Part shown: piece by piece, positions 1 to 9,775 of the stretch
Layout of the letters: each line of letters starts with the position of its first letter
Position numbering within the stretch: the stretch's first letter is position 1
NCBI RefSeq assembly: GCF_028009165.1
Contig: NW_026611618.1
Coordinates: forward strand, 1,364,001 to 1,428,000
Length of the DNA stretch: 64,000 nucleotides
DNA from: Akanthomyces muscarius
Taxonomy: Eukaryota; Ascomycota; Sordariomycetes; Hypocreales; Cordycipitaceae
Direction of reading: 5' to 3'
Notes under the pieces: model-generated
The model's database searches: none
Seen by the model: only the letters and a program-made list of their open reading frames with translations
Told to the model about the DNA's origin: nothing
Program-made: the position numbers and the translations under genes

Positions 1-2055
1 GCGCCAATCTCGCGCGGCGGGTGATTGAGGCCAATCCTGATGTCGTCTTTGATCTCAGCGGCGGCAACTTTTCCGCCAACAGGACGCCGTCTACCACAAG
101 TCAGCACAGTGCGCCGGTCGCCAGTGCCCCCCGAAGCGTGCGCGCAAACAGCCAGACCAGCAGCAGTCCCGTAAGCGATGCCTCGTCGCCACCGATTTTT
201 ACCGCGCCGACACACGTGACCCCGTTGGAGGCATCCTGGAACGAACGCACCAAGGCCGGTACGCGGGTTATTGCTCACGCCATGGGTGTTCTACGCGATG
301 GCGGCGACAGCGATGCGTTGTCGAACCCTTCACCGAACATGAAGGACTGGCTGGACGACTGCTTCAGATCCTACTTTGGGCAGTTCCACGAGACCTGGCC
401 CATTCTACACGCCCCGGCGTGCGAGGACGACCCAATTGAATATGTGCCGCTGGCGGCCTCAATCGCCATCATCGGCGCATGGCGTCAAGTCACGGACCCG
501 GGCGCTATGCAAATGATTTTTGCCATTCATCAAATTTTGATGCAGTACTTGTTTGCACAACTGGTAAGTTGTTCCATCTTGCTGAGCCGAGCAACACCAA
601 CTAATCATTTGCCGACAGACGCGTTTTACGTTCGACTCTGGCAATCCCTGGCCAATCGAGCTATATCAGACTAGCCTGTTGAATGCTATATTTGCATTCG
701 AGATAGGAGTATGTACCGCTGGACCAGATAAGCTCCTTTCAACTAACGTCTCCAAGAAGTGGTCCTTCATACCAAGGGGTAGGATGCTCCATGTGGCGGT
801 ATCGACAATTCTGCGACAAACAAACATGTTTAACAGCGAAAGCGCCATACACCATCAACGGAGGCACTATCCCAGCAACTTCATGCCGTGGATCTTTGGA
901 AAGCATGACTCTTGGAAGAGGTCAGTATTTTCTTGAAAACTCAGCATTGTCCAAGTCCATCACGCTGACTGCAACAGGCTTGCGACGAGTGCCGTCAAGT
1001 TGGACCGCGACATTGCACTTTTGTACAACCAACCTCCGTTTATCCACAATGAGGAGCTGAATCTGCAGCTCTCATCCTCCTTTGCATTGTGGAACGCACA
1101 CGGGCTCCACGTCTTATCCCAGCGTCTTCCGCGGGAGCTCACCCAGCGCCAGGAGTATCGGATATCGCAGCTCATGACTATGACGGATGCCAATCTCCCC
1201 TTTCCCCTCTTCGCCGAGGACGTGGAGCTCGTCCTCCTGGGCGCGGCCAACAACGTGTGGACCTACCGCCGGCAGTTTGCCGCCTCGACGCCCGCCGACC
1301 TGGCCGGCCAGCGCATCCACATCATGATGCAGCTCGAGCTGTGCAAGCACCAGCTCAACCGCATGTACAGCATCCAGAGCTTCCCCAAGAACCACACGGC
1401 GGAGCTCGAGGTCATGCTGACGGCCTACTACGGGCGCGAGGACGAGGAGACGAGCCCCGTGCTGCTGACCGAGGCCATGCGGCGCTTCTCCCAGGCCACC
1501 TTTAGCGCCGCCGTGCTGCACAGCCTCCTCGAGCTGCACATGTGCGCCGACGTGCAGCAGCTCGTCGACGTCACCTCGGGCCTCTACGACGGCAACGAGC
1601 TCTACACGGACATGGTGCTGCAGAAGCAGGCGCGCATCGCCGAGTGGGTTGGCAGCATCGACGCCCGCGCCGCCGTCATCCGCGCCGTCACCATCCTGCG
1701 CTTGTACGAGGAGCACGTCGCCAACACGGGCAACGCCAACAACCGGTGCCTCGACCCCATTGTGCATGTTGCGCTGCTTGCCGCGGCGGTGGTGGCGCGC
1801 GCGTGGGCCGAGGGCGTCCTTCAGGAATGCATCTGCGCCGTCGCGATGCCGACGCTGGAACTCGGCGGCATGCCCGGCCTACCGGACGACGGAGCGCCGG
1901 CGGTCGTGTCGTGGAAGGCGACGGGCGGCCGGCTGCAGTATCACGGCGTCGCGCTGTGCCGCTGCAACTTGCCGAGCTGGCGGGAGCGGTTCGCAAGAGG
2001 GCTTCCAGAGGGAGGCTGGCGGCAGCGCATGGATAGAAACTGGCCGATGCTATAA
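1..2055 (+). CDS. Fungal-specific transcription factor, C-terminal part (partial at window edge)
   Basis: The 5' end lies outside the window, so the DNA-binding domain (zinc finger and/or Zn2Cys6) is not seen. Proposed exons are <1-563, 619-708, 757-920 and 978-2055, joined by canonical GT-AG introns of 48-57 bp that keep one frame. The first visible part is a Ser/Pro/Thr-rich linker. After it come blocks typical of the fungal_trans regulatory (middle homology) region: WPIELYQTSLLNAIF, a NFMPWIFG-like block before WKR, then a Leu/Ala-rich helical domain. The role is inferred to be a sequence-specific RNA polymerase II regulator in the nucleus. The pattern is that of the C2H2 plus fungal_trans type, but without the N-terminus the class and target are unknown. 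Its stop at 2053-2055 is followed by about 600 bp before the next start. Confidence 0.8.
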
Positions 2056-2670
2056 GACATGTACATTTTCATAGTTGGCTAGCGAGTATTTTACGAATCA
2101 TGACCTTTTTATCATACCGTGTGTAACCTGATGGCGGCGCACAACGTTGCTCTGCTTGGACTGGGACTTGCTCATCAACTGCCGCACACACAGACATGCG
2201 GTCAACGCTCCTTTGTCCTGCAGTGAAGCACTCAACTCTGTACCACCCACACCTCGAAAAAATAAATAAGCGCCCCAGATGACATGATCGTGAGCCGCTG
2301 CGTGATGTTATGATTAGTGGACCAGATCCCGGTCTAGCGTCGCGCCACACACGTCTGGCGACGGGCTTTTTTCCGTTTTTCTCCTTTGTGCTGACATCCG
2401 CAACCCGCATCCATCTCCTCTTTGTCCATCAAGCATCTCACCCGACGGGAGGGAGTACAAGGGAACGGTTTAATTAGGCTGCGACTGCCCTCTCTTTCTT
2501 CTCTCACCTGCGCTCTCACCTCGATCTCGGTTTGCCCTCTTTCATGCCTCACTCAAGAACAAGCGCAACGCCATCGACCCAAGTCAAGAGTCGCACCTAC
2601 AGCGCGAAGCCTGGCAAGGATTAAAAACAAAATAAAAAATCTCACCAGGCGGTCAGAAAACGCGTCAACC
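2056..2670. other. Intergenic: 3' flank of transcription factor, promoter/leader of MFS gene
   Basis: No convincing gene is seen. The reading frame of the next gene stays open upstream of its chosen ATG to about 2422, but that part has no ATG and reads like leader sequence with pyrimidine-rich stretches and an A-rich run at 2621-2640. This fits a promoter and 5' untranslated region. Confidence 0.5.
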
Positions 2671-4197
2671 ATGAGCTCGCTGCTGAAAATCGGCGGTACC
2701 GCCATCAATGAAGGGCACGAGGCCGAGGAGACGACGCCTCTCCTCAGCAGCGGCGCCGACCTCTCCGGCGCCGCTGCGAATAGCGCCAACCTCTCCGGCG
2801 CCGTTGAGAATGGCGACGCCGCGACGCCGCCGCCGCCCGACAAGCCGCTGCCGAAGCTGCAGATGTTCCTGCTCTGCTACGCGCGCCTCATGGAGCCCAT
2901 CGCCTTCTTCGCCATCTTCCCCTACATCGCGGCCATGGTGCAGCGCAACGGGCGCCTGCCCGAGTCCGACGTGGGCTTCTACAGCGGGCTCATCGAGTCG
3001 CTCTTCTCCATCACGCAGATGACGGTGCTCATCGTCTGGGGCCGGCTCGCCGACCGCCTCGGCCGCAAGCCCGTCCTCGTCTGGAGCCTGGCGGGCATGG
3101 CCGTCGGCCCGGCGCTCTTTGGCATGGCCACGACGCTCCCGCAGATGATCCTCTTCCGCTGCGTCGCCGGCATCTTCTCCGGCTCCACGCTCATCATCCG
3201 CACCATGATCTTTGACCACTGCACGCCCGCGACCCAGGCCCAGGCCTTCAGCTGGTTCGCGTTTGCGGGCAACGTCGGCATCCTCATCGGGCCCATTGTC
3301 GGCGGCTTCCTCGCGGACCCGGCGGGCCAGTACCCGGGCCTGTTTGGCGGCTGCAAGTTCTTCGAGGACTATCCGTACGCGGCGCCCGGGTTCGCCGTCT
3401 CGGCGATTGCGGCGACGGGCGTCGTCACGTCCATCTTCTTCCTCGAGGAGACGCTGGACAAGGACGCGCAAAAGACGCGGCAGCAGGCCGGCAGCAACAA
3501 GGCCGAGCAGCTGTCCATCTGGCAGCTCATGCGGACAAGCGGCATCCCGACTGTGCTGTTTGTCAACGCCTCGGTCATGATCATGGCGTTTGCGTTTACG
3601 GCGCTCCTGCCCGTGGTGCTCTTCACGCCCGTCGACATTGGCGGTCTCGGGCTGTCGCCGTTTCAAATATCCATCTACATGGCCATCCAGGGCCTCAGCC
3701 AGGCCGTCTGGCTGATTGGCATCTTCCCGCCGGTGCACAGGCGCATCGGCACCAAGAAACTGCTCATGGCGTGCGCCCTCGGCTATCCCTTCTTCTTCCT
3801 CGCCTACGTTGCTCTCAACGAGCTGCTGCGCGCCGGCACGCCGACCGCCACGACGTGGGCGTGGATCGTCGGGCCGCTCGCGGCCATTGTCGGCCCGGGC
3901 GTGTCCATGGCCTTCACCGGCGTGCAGCTCGCCCTGAACGATGCCTCGCCGGACCCGCACGTCATGGGCACTCTCAACGGCATTGCCCTGACGATAGCGA
4001 GCGGGCTGCGGTCGTTTGTGCCGGGCCTGACGACGGCTCTGTACGCGGTCGGGGTGAGAGAGCAGATTCTTCGCGGCCATCTGACCTGGATCGTCCTCAT
4101 CCCCGTGTCTATGCTCATGTTGACTGTGATACCTCAGCTGCCCAACGACAAGCAGCCGGTCGCTTCAACGGCTCCGGAAGATGAATCAGACCTATAA
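2671..4197 (+). CDS. MFS transporter, DHA1/ZIFL-like drug:H+ antiporter family
   Basis: Single-exon gene of 508 residues, starting at the ATG at 2671 (MSSLLK). A charged, Ala-rich N-terminal tail (about residues 1-65) carries an acidic di-leucine-like EETTPLL motif. About twelve hydrophobic segments follow. The loop between helices 2 and 3 holds the MFS signature GRLADRLGRKP, and GPIVGGFLAD is present near helix 5. The sequence style matches fungal relatives of plant zinc-induced facilitator-like proteins and yeast YCR023C. Such proteins export small molecules by proton antiport, often at the vacuole or plasma membrane. The substrate cannot be read from sequence. The EETTPLL motif is common in vacuolar proteins, which makes a vacuolar location an inference. 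A long open frame on the opposite strand (2665-4080) is a composition shadow. Confidence 0.9.
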   Translation: MSSLLKIGGTAINEGHEAEETTPLLSSGADLSGAAANSANLSGAVENGDAATPPPPDKPLPKLQMFLLCYARLMEPIAFFAIFPYIAAMVQRNGRLPESDVGFYSGLIESLFSITQMTVLIVWGRLADRLGRKPVLVWSLAGMAVGPALFGMATTLPQMILFRCVAGIFSGSTLIIRTMIFDHCTPATQAQAFSWFAFAGNVGILIGPIVGGFLADPAGQYPGLFGGCKFFEDYPYAAPGFAVSAIAATGVVTSIFFLEETLDKDAQKTRQQAGSNKAEQLSIWQLMRTSGIPTVLFVNASVMIMAFAFTALLPVVLFTPVDIGGLGLSPFQISIYMAIQGLSQAVWLIGIFPPVHRRIGTKKLLMACALGYPFFFLAYVALNELLRAGTPTATTWAWIVGPLAAIVGPGVSMAFTGVQLALNDASPDPHVMGTLNGIALTIASGLRSFVPGLTTALYAVGVREQILRGHLTWIVLIPVSMLMLTVIPQLPNDKQPVASTAPEDESDL

Positions 4198-4338
4198 AAT
4201 CATTTTGGTATATACTGCATATAGACTGTAAAACTCGTGTAAAATGAAAAGTCCAACGTCTACGGAAATGTATTCTCCTACCCCATTTTGTTACATGCTT
4301 CTTTCAGGTACTACCTAGGCGGAAAATCGTGTCCTGTT

Positions 4339-5751
4339 TTAGACATTCTTCTCTCCAGTGATCTTGCGCTCTGTGCGTGCGTTTTTCCAATCGAAAATCA
4401 CGTTTGGCTTCGACCTGATGGTATGGCGCAGCTTCTGCTCGCTACGCTGCATCCACACACTTGCCGGTGCTGTGCTGACCGGATACAAGGGCAAGTTGCG
4501 GTCGCTGTAAAAGACAGACACGACCGGTTTCTTCTCAAACGATGCAATAATGTCCAGCTCGCTTGAGATTTGTTCGCAGAAGCTCTCAAGCGGCAGGTCA
4601 TTCACGTCCTGGCCAAAGGGATTCTCAATCTCGCGGCCAATCAGCAGCAGACCCAGGATGATGTACGCCGCGGCCATGGTCGCGGGGATGGCGACGTAGT
4701 GCAGCAGGCCCACGAGCTGAAAGGGCAGCAGCATGACGTAGACCCAGGTGATTTGGCTTATGGCGATGCTGTACGCAATGGGAAGCGGCGTGTTGAGGAT
4801 GCGCTCGCAGCCAGCCAGGACGTCACCGAGGGCATTGAGGTTGTTGTACGCCAGCGTCTGCTGCATAGGCACCACAAGCTGCTGGTTGGCAACGAGCTCG
4901 TCAACGGCCAGGGCAAGGTGGCTTATAATCTCCAGCGGCAGGTTGCCGAGCGGTCTCGTCGCACGCTTGAGCGACTTGCGCGGGTTGCTGGCGGCAAACG
5001 AAACACCGAGATACTCGCCGACCGACTTGAAGAGACCCTTGGTCCTGCTGGTGCCGATGCTGCCGCCGACGTCCGCGGTGGCGGCCTTGGCAAAGGTGTC
5101 GAGGTGTCCGATGAGGTGCTGCAGGTCGTCGTAGTCGGTGTATGGCTCGAAGCGCAGCGTGTGCTTGAGGGAGACGGCAAAGGCGACGAGGAGGTTCATG
5201 GCGCTGAGCTTGTCGAGTATGGCGGCGCGCGAGTCCTGCCCGGCGCGGTCCTTGGCGTGGATCCAGAAGATGCGGCCCAGGACCTGCGACGAGGTGATGA
5301 GGGCCGTCCAGTACTTGCGGCCCTCCTGGTACCGCTCGTAGGCCGTCGAGCTTCGAAACGACAGGCCCAGGCCGACGACGAAACCGGTAATCGTGAGCAG
5401 GACGGAGTTGACGCCGAGCTTGTGGGTAGTTTCGGAAATGACAGTAACAGCCGTGGCCCACGCTCCGACGAAGAAGAGCGGCAGGATCATCTTGGGCAGG
5501 ATGCTGCCGTGCATCTGGAGGAAGACGGGCCATTTCGAGTGTCGTGCGAGATCGCGAGGCCCGGTGAAGTAGTCGTCAAGATGCTGCGGGCCGCGGCGCG
5601 GAAATGATGAAGGGGGAAATGTCGAATTTGGGAGAGTTGGTGAGAGTATATCGTCGCGGCCTAGAGTGTCGCCTGTCATGGCGCGTGAGGCCGTCCCCTC
5701 CTTGGGTAACTGCAGCGGCGGCGGCATGTGGTCCATTTCGCCCTCTGACAT
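4339..5751 (-). CDS. Bestrophin-like (UPF0187) anion channel
   Basis: Intronless, 470 residues, ATG at 5751. A second Met at residue 6-8 is an alternative start. The N-terminal 60 residues are Pro-rich and polar. The bestrophin/RFP-TM core follows: SILPKMILPLFFVGAWATAV forms helix 1, then GFVVGLGLSFRSSTAYERYQEGRKYW, a hallmark of the fungal/bacterial UPF0187 branch. Two more membrane segments lie near residues 310-375, followed by a GREIENPFG motif and the conserved NDLPLE stretch. Family knowledge indicates a homo-oligomeric chloride/anion channel, with fungal members at the plasma membrane or in organelles. Only the family is certain; ion selectivity is inferred. The gene is convergent with the upstream MFS gene (141 bp between stops). 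Its 5' flank has short tandem repeats (5791-5828). Confidence 0.9.
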   Translation of the reverse strand: MSEGEMDHMPPPLQLPKEGTASRAMTGDTLGRDDILSPTLPNSTFPPSSFPRRGPQHLDDYFTGPRDLARHSKWPVFLQMHGSILPKMILPLFFVGAWATAVTVISETTHKLGVNSVLLTITGFVVGLGLSFRSSTAYERYQEGRKYWTALITSSQVLGRIFWIHAKDRAGQDSRAAILDKLSAMNLLVAFAVSLKHTLRFEPYTDYDDLQHLIGHLDTFAKAATADVGGSIGTSRTKGLFKSVGEYLGVSFAASNPRKSLKRATRPLGNLPLEIISHLALAVDELVANQQLVVPMQQTLAYNNLNALGDVLAGCERILNTPLPIAYSIAISQITWVYVMLLPFQLVGLLHYVAIPATMAAAYIILGLLLIGREIENPFGQDVNDLPLESFCEQISSELDIIASFEKKPVVSVFYSDRNLPLYPVSTAPASVWMQRSEQKLRHTIRSKPNVIFDWKNARTERKITGEKNV

Positions 5752-5790
5752 TTTTGCTCACGCGATGCTGGGTATACTGCGAAGGAGAAA

Positions 5791-5828
5791 TGAAAAGAGT
5801 GAAAAGGGTGAAAAGAGTGAAACGAGTG
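5791..5828. repeat. Short imperfect tandem repeat, 9-bp unit close to GTGAAAAGA
   Basis: About four head-to-tail copies of a unit near GTGAAAAGA lie 40-77 bp upstream of the bestrophin start codon, in its leader or proximal promoter. On the coding strand they read as a pyrimidine-rich CTTTTCAC series, which resembles fungal CT-box promoter elements. Confidence 0.6.
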
Positions 5829-7438
5829 CTTTGAAAGAAATCAAGTGAAAGAGCAAACAACAGTCCTGGCTCTAGTATTAAGGAAAGTATGACAATCACA
5901 GAGGAAGAAGAGAACAAGTTTGGCAAAGGCGCTTGGTTTGGAGGTTTGGAGATGTTAATAAAGCTGGCTGTGCCATCATCCATGTACTATACTAAGCCTT
6001 GTCGGGCATTCGTGTAACGACTTCCTTGCACGAGTACAGCCTCGCCGAGGAAGAGTCGGTGACTGCCTCACGGCAAGGAAGAAGAAAATTGAGCAAAGCC
6101 CCCCGTAAGAGCCGATGACAGGGCTTTGATACCAATCAGTCCCTGGCAGCGGCGGCCAGGCGGATCGCGGTGTTCCAGGCCCCGGCGCTGTGGACCCGGA
6201 GACTACGTGTTTGTCAATACAAAGGACGAAAAGAGCAGAGCCCCCTGAGCCATGAAACACAAAGCCAAAGAGTCAGGAGTCTGCGACGATTGGGCCAGTC
6301 CCGTTGCGACGCATGTCAGATCGGCGGCGGGCTTGCTGACACGGAGCCCAATTGGCGCGGCGCCCGTTACGAGATTGAAGAAAAAAAAGCAAAGACAGTG
6401 GCGTTGCTGTTCACGAGGCTTGTTCCCCTGCGTCTAATATAAACAATTTTTACCTCGAGGCTTGGCTTTTTGATGAGACCCGGGAGCTAATTTTAGCGCC
6501 TCCATGAAGGGCCAGGGGTTTCGGGGGGCGATGTTCGGCCGCTGTACCAGTAGAGCCTGGCACTCCCCTGCAAGGATCGGCCACTGGTTATTTGCCCTTT
6601 TGCTTGATTATGCCCCAAAGAAGCCGCCAGGGGTCTGCGCCTTTGACTTGGCCGTAATGATCGCCGCCATGGCAGTTGCGCGCAAGGTCCAACTTGCCAA
6701 CCAACTCGGGCTGTAGTAGGTATAGTAGCCTATATGAAAGTTTCTGCTAAAACGCATTGTGATTATTGTCAGAATACGGATAGAGTAGGATTATAATGAT
6801 GCGGTCAAAAATAACTGCTCACCCTACGGGCTGCTGTGGCTCCTTTGGGTGACTGGTACCAGAGGCGGACTACGTTGGCAGGTTGCTGTAGGCGATTGCT
6901 GCGGCGCCAGCAGACTTGAGTAGGACAACGTCCTTACTTATTCATCGAGACGCCGGAGTTTGTGACTATGCCTGCGGGTGACGCGGTTCCAGCCTACGTT
7001 AGAGACGGCGCGTCCTTTGACCCGAAGCAGCATGTTGAGTATGCGTTGAGCGGTAGAAAACATCGATCTTGTCATTTAGAGCTAAACAAAGCTAAACGCT
7101 AAAGTAAAAAGAAGGTAAAAACAAAAAGAAAAAAAAAACCACCGAGGAAAGAAGTGAAGAAATGCCCGAAAAGCAAGTCGTACTATGCGATTTTCCCACC
7201 GCGGTTGTCGCGGCCGCCCCAAGTTGACCCCAAGCGCCGAGTTTTGTCTCCCAAAAACGAGGATCGCAACACCATCAGAAACGCTATCCCGCGCCTTCTT
7301 CTACCTTTGACCACTGAATTTAGGAGGCGCAACAGCCGCTACCACTGCCAGTATTCTGTAAAATTTACATCACATCGGTAGCAATTATTGAGCACGGATC
7401 CACCACGCAATCGCAGCCGTCGACGGAGCATGTAGATA
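5829..7438. other. Gene-poor region upstream of bestrophin gene
   Basis: I find no frame with coding character. Short open frames (6170-6442, 6504-6716) have no recognisable motif or splice context. An A-rich run with repeated GCTAAA words lies at 7080-7140. The stretch presumably holds the bestrophin promoter and unassigned spacer. Confidence 0.45.
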
Positions 7439-7970
7439 ATGCCAACATTCGTCATAGTCGTACTTCCACTCGCAGGAATCGTGCACCTCGAGTTGCATCT
7501 TGATCCTTGTTCCGCTAACCTCGTTGGGCTCTCAGACTGTACGAGCAAGACCTGTCTACTAAATAACCGCCTTCAAAGAGATGACTGTGCGGCCGGTGTA
7601 TGCTACGTGGGGTGTTGCTCGGCATGAAGTCCGGACAACGGACGGAACATGCGGGTGGCAAAATGAGAATCGGCAATGCGCGGGGACATGGTGTGACTGC
7701 TGCAATCATGACGGCAAGTGCGGCACTGGCGAAGCATTCTGTGGTAAAGAGTCATGTCAGCGGGAAAACTGCACCATTCCCATGGCCCCCCCCCCCCCCC
7801 CCCCCCGCCAATTATACAGCCTCCGTATGAGCCTGGTGTAAACGGCAACGCTACGGGATGCGCAAGAGAAGTATTACCCATGCTATTGGAACGTGGCTAC
7901 TTCATAACTTACAGCCAACCCCGATTTCGGCAAATGCGACACGGCGACTTTGCTGGAATAGCTTGAAGTT
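7439..7970 (+). pseudogene. Relic of a secreted hevein-type (ChtBD1) chitin-binding protein
   Basis: A frame from 7439 begins with a hydrophobic signal-peptide-like segment (MPTFVIVVLPLAGIV), then Cys-rich sequence ending in YVGCCSA and a stop near 7625. In another frame, about 7636-7780 encodes an almost complete type 1 chitin-binding domain: TDGTCGW, then CAGTWCDCC, then DGKCGTGEAFCGK and a final CxxxxC. The Cys spacing matches hevein domains. The residue before DCC is Cys, where family members usually have Gly. After the domain comes a Pro linker coded by 21 C in a row (7786-7806), beyond which the frame is unclear, with weak traces of a further repeat (PTPIS) near 7920. The frame break, poly-C tract and AT-rich decay downstream point to a pseudogene. 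An intron-rich live gene is less likely because the only intron that would join the first two frames is about 32 bp. Confidence 0.5.
7786..7806. repeat. Poly-C homopolymer tract (21 bp)
   Basis: An uninterrupted run of 21 C encodes a poly-Pro linker just after the chitin-binding domain relic. Such tracts slip readily in replication and in sequencing, so the length, and with it the downstream frame, is uncertain. Confidence 0.85.
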
Positions 7971-8157
7971 TACTATTTTACTCTCATGTTTATTGCTATA
8001 TTCTACAGATGTAGTTATATTGCGGCTCGAATAGCACGACTATAGTGGCTAACATACCGCTATAGAAGGGGTTTTCTTACAGCCGTTTTATATTTAGCCT
8101 TGAATTTGCTTTCTAATTCTTTTCTATACGTAATTTATGCTTTATATCTATCTCTTA
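7970..8157. other. AT-rich block between the chitin-binding relic and an MFS gene
   Basis: Sequence composition drops sharply to AT-rich with many TATA, TTTA and CTATAG words, unlike the neighbouring G+C-rich genes. No open frame is seen. It could be the 3' untranslated region of the minus-strand MFS gene or a mutated repeat remnant. Confidence 0.4.
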
Positions 8158-9683
8158 TCACGTCGTGTCTCCCTGGTTCTCTTCTGACTTGTTGGCTTGC
8201 GGCCGAATCTTATTCATGATCCATATGGCCGAGAAGCAGGCGACGCCAGCGACATACGCAGCACCGGCGAAAATGATGAGGCCGGTATATGAGCCACCGC
8301 TAGTCTGCAAAATTTGCCCGGCAATCGGAACTCCCGTAAGCGCACTGTGAAGGATGTTGGTCAGTATTTCTCATTCGCCTCGGATTCAATGACAAAAGCG
8401 AGGGGCGGAGTACGTTTACTTACCCAAAGCTCACAATCGTATAAACGGTCGTGTAATAGCGGCCGTAGTTGTCCGTTGTGCAGTACTCGCCCACGCACAC
8501 CGGCACCAGACTAATGTTGCTGCCGCTCGCAAAGCCAAACACGACGGAAAAGACAATGACGGCAGCGGCATTGTTCTTGGCGGGCAGCCAGATGGCAAAC
8601 ATGGCCACGATGCACAGGAGGTTGGTCATGATCATGGTGTTGAGGCGCCCAAAGCGATCGGCCAGGATGCCGGGGAGCCAGCGGCCGGGAAAGGAGCCGG
8701 CGTTGAGGAACACAATCATGAGATGCGACAGGTTGCGGCTGATGCCATGCTCGATGGCGTACGACGCGACGTACTCGAGGCCGATGAAGAAGCCCCACTC
8801 GATAAAGAAGACGCCGGCCGTCATGAGAAAGACGGGCAGGCTCATGAGCACGCGCAGGTCGGGGAGCAGGCTCTTGCCCGCCGTGCCGGACACGCGCGCA
8901 AACACATCACGTCGCCGCACCGTCGCGCACCCGACGAGGAGCAGCACGACGGTGATGAGACCGATGACGCGCATCGTCCACGCAAAGCCCAGCCGCCCGA
9001 CGAGGCGGTCAAAGACGAGCGGGAACACGACGCCGCCGAGGCTGCCGCCCGACATGGCGAGGCCCGTCGCCGCGCCGCGCCTCCTGCGAAAGTACTGGCC
9101 GACGGTGGCGACGGGCACGACAAAGACGACCGACGTGGCCACGCCCGCGACGACGCCGACGACAACCACAAAGTGCCAGTACAGGCGGCACCAGCCGAGG
9201 GCGACGTAGGCGGCGACGTAGAGCAGCAGCGCCGCGCACATGAGCGCCGTGGGGCCGTGGGCGTCAAAGACGGGGCCGATCTGCAGGCCGCAGAAGAAGA
9301 CCATGAAGTTGTACAGGCCAAAGATCCAGGCCGTCTGGCCGGCGGGCACGGCGGCGAGCTGGTGCGTGGCGAGGTGCGACTGGTACACGCCGATGCTGTT
9401 CATGAGCCCGAGGCCGCCCATGATGGCGCAGAAGCTGCCGAGGAGGACCGTGTTGGCGGCGCGGCCGCCCTCGGGGTACGAGGCCACGTCGGGCTGCTCG
9501 TCGGCCGGGGCGAAGACGGAGCTCGTCTGGCACAGGCCATTCTCGAGCTGGGGATCGTCGGGGTCGACGGGGGCCTTTTCCGCCTTGGACTGTGGGTGGT
9601 TAGTTGCATGGGTGTGGCAGGGCTGGGAGCCAATGGCTTACATGGGCATGGTTCTCGAAAAAGGCCTTGACGATTTGTATCAT
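8158..9683 (-). CDS. MFS monocarboxylate-type permease (MCT family)
   Basis: Three exons: 9683-9642 (14 codons), 9589-8424 and 8344-8158, giving 464 residues. The first exon ends in a GTAAGC donor and the second intron begins with GTAAGT; phases agree at both joins. A hydrophilic N-terminus of about 48 residues precedes twelve predicted helices. Typical fungal MCT features are the first helix with NSIGVYQSHL, FRRRRGAATGLAMSGGSLGGVVFP around helices 4-5, and GRWLPGILADRFGRLNT between helices 8 and 9. Relatives import monocarboxylates or related organic solutes across the plasma membrane with protons; some, such as yeast Mch proteins, have unknown cargo. The substrate is not predictable here. 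A TATA-like box about 90 bp upstream fits the chosen start. Confidence 0.88.
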
Positions 9684-9769
9684 GTTTCCTTTGGATATCG
9701 GGCTGGCGTAGAGTAGAGTGCTGATGGACCGAGTACACTCTTGCGTGTAACAGGGCCATTTGGCCTGCC

Positions 9770-9775
9770 TTTATA
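9770..9775 (-). promoter_or_regulatory. TATA-like box of MFS monocarboxylate permease gene
   Basis: On the minus strand the sequence reads TATAAA in the context TGTATAAAGGC, about 90 bp before the start codon at 9683, a usual distance for fungal promoters with a short leader. Confidence 0.45.

Noticed and set aside
1114..1767. 217-residue minus-strand frame over the transcription factor
   Set aside because: Repetitive Gly/Val/Asp composition caused by codon bias in the sense gene.
2665..4080. 471-residue open frame antisense to the MFS transporter
   Set aside because: It is Arg/Glu/Asp/Gly-rich with no motif and exists because of the high G+C third positions of the real gene. No promoter or splice context.
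4570..5607. 345-residue frame antisense to the bestrophin-like gene
   Set aside because: Shadow of a G+C-biased gene, no family features.
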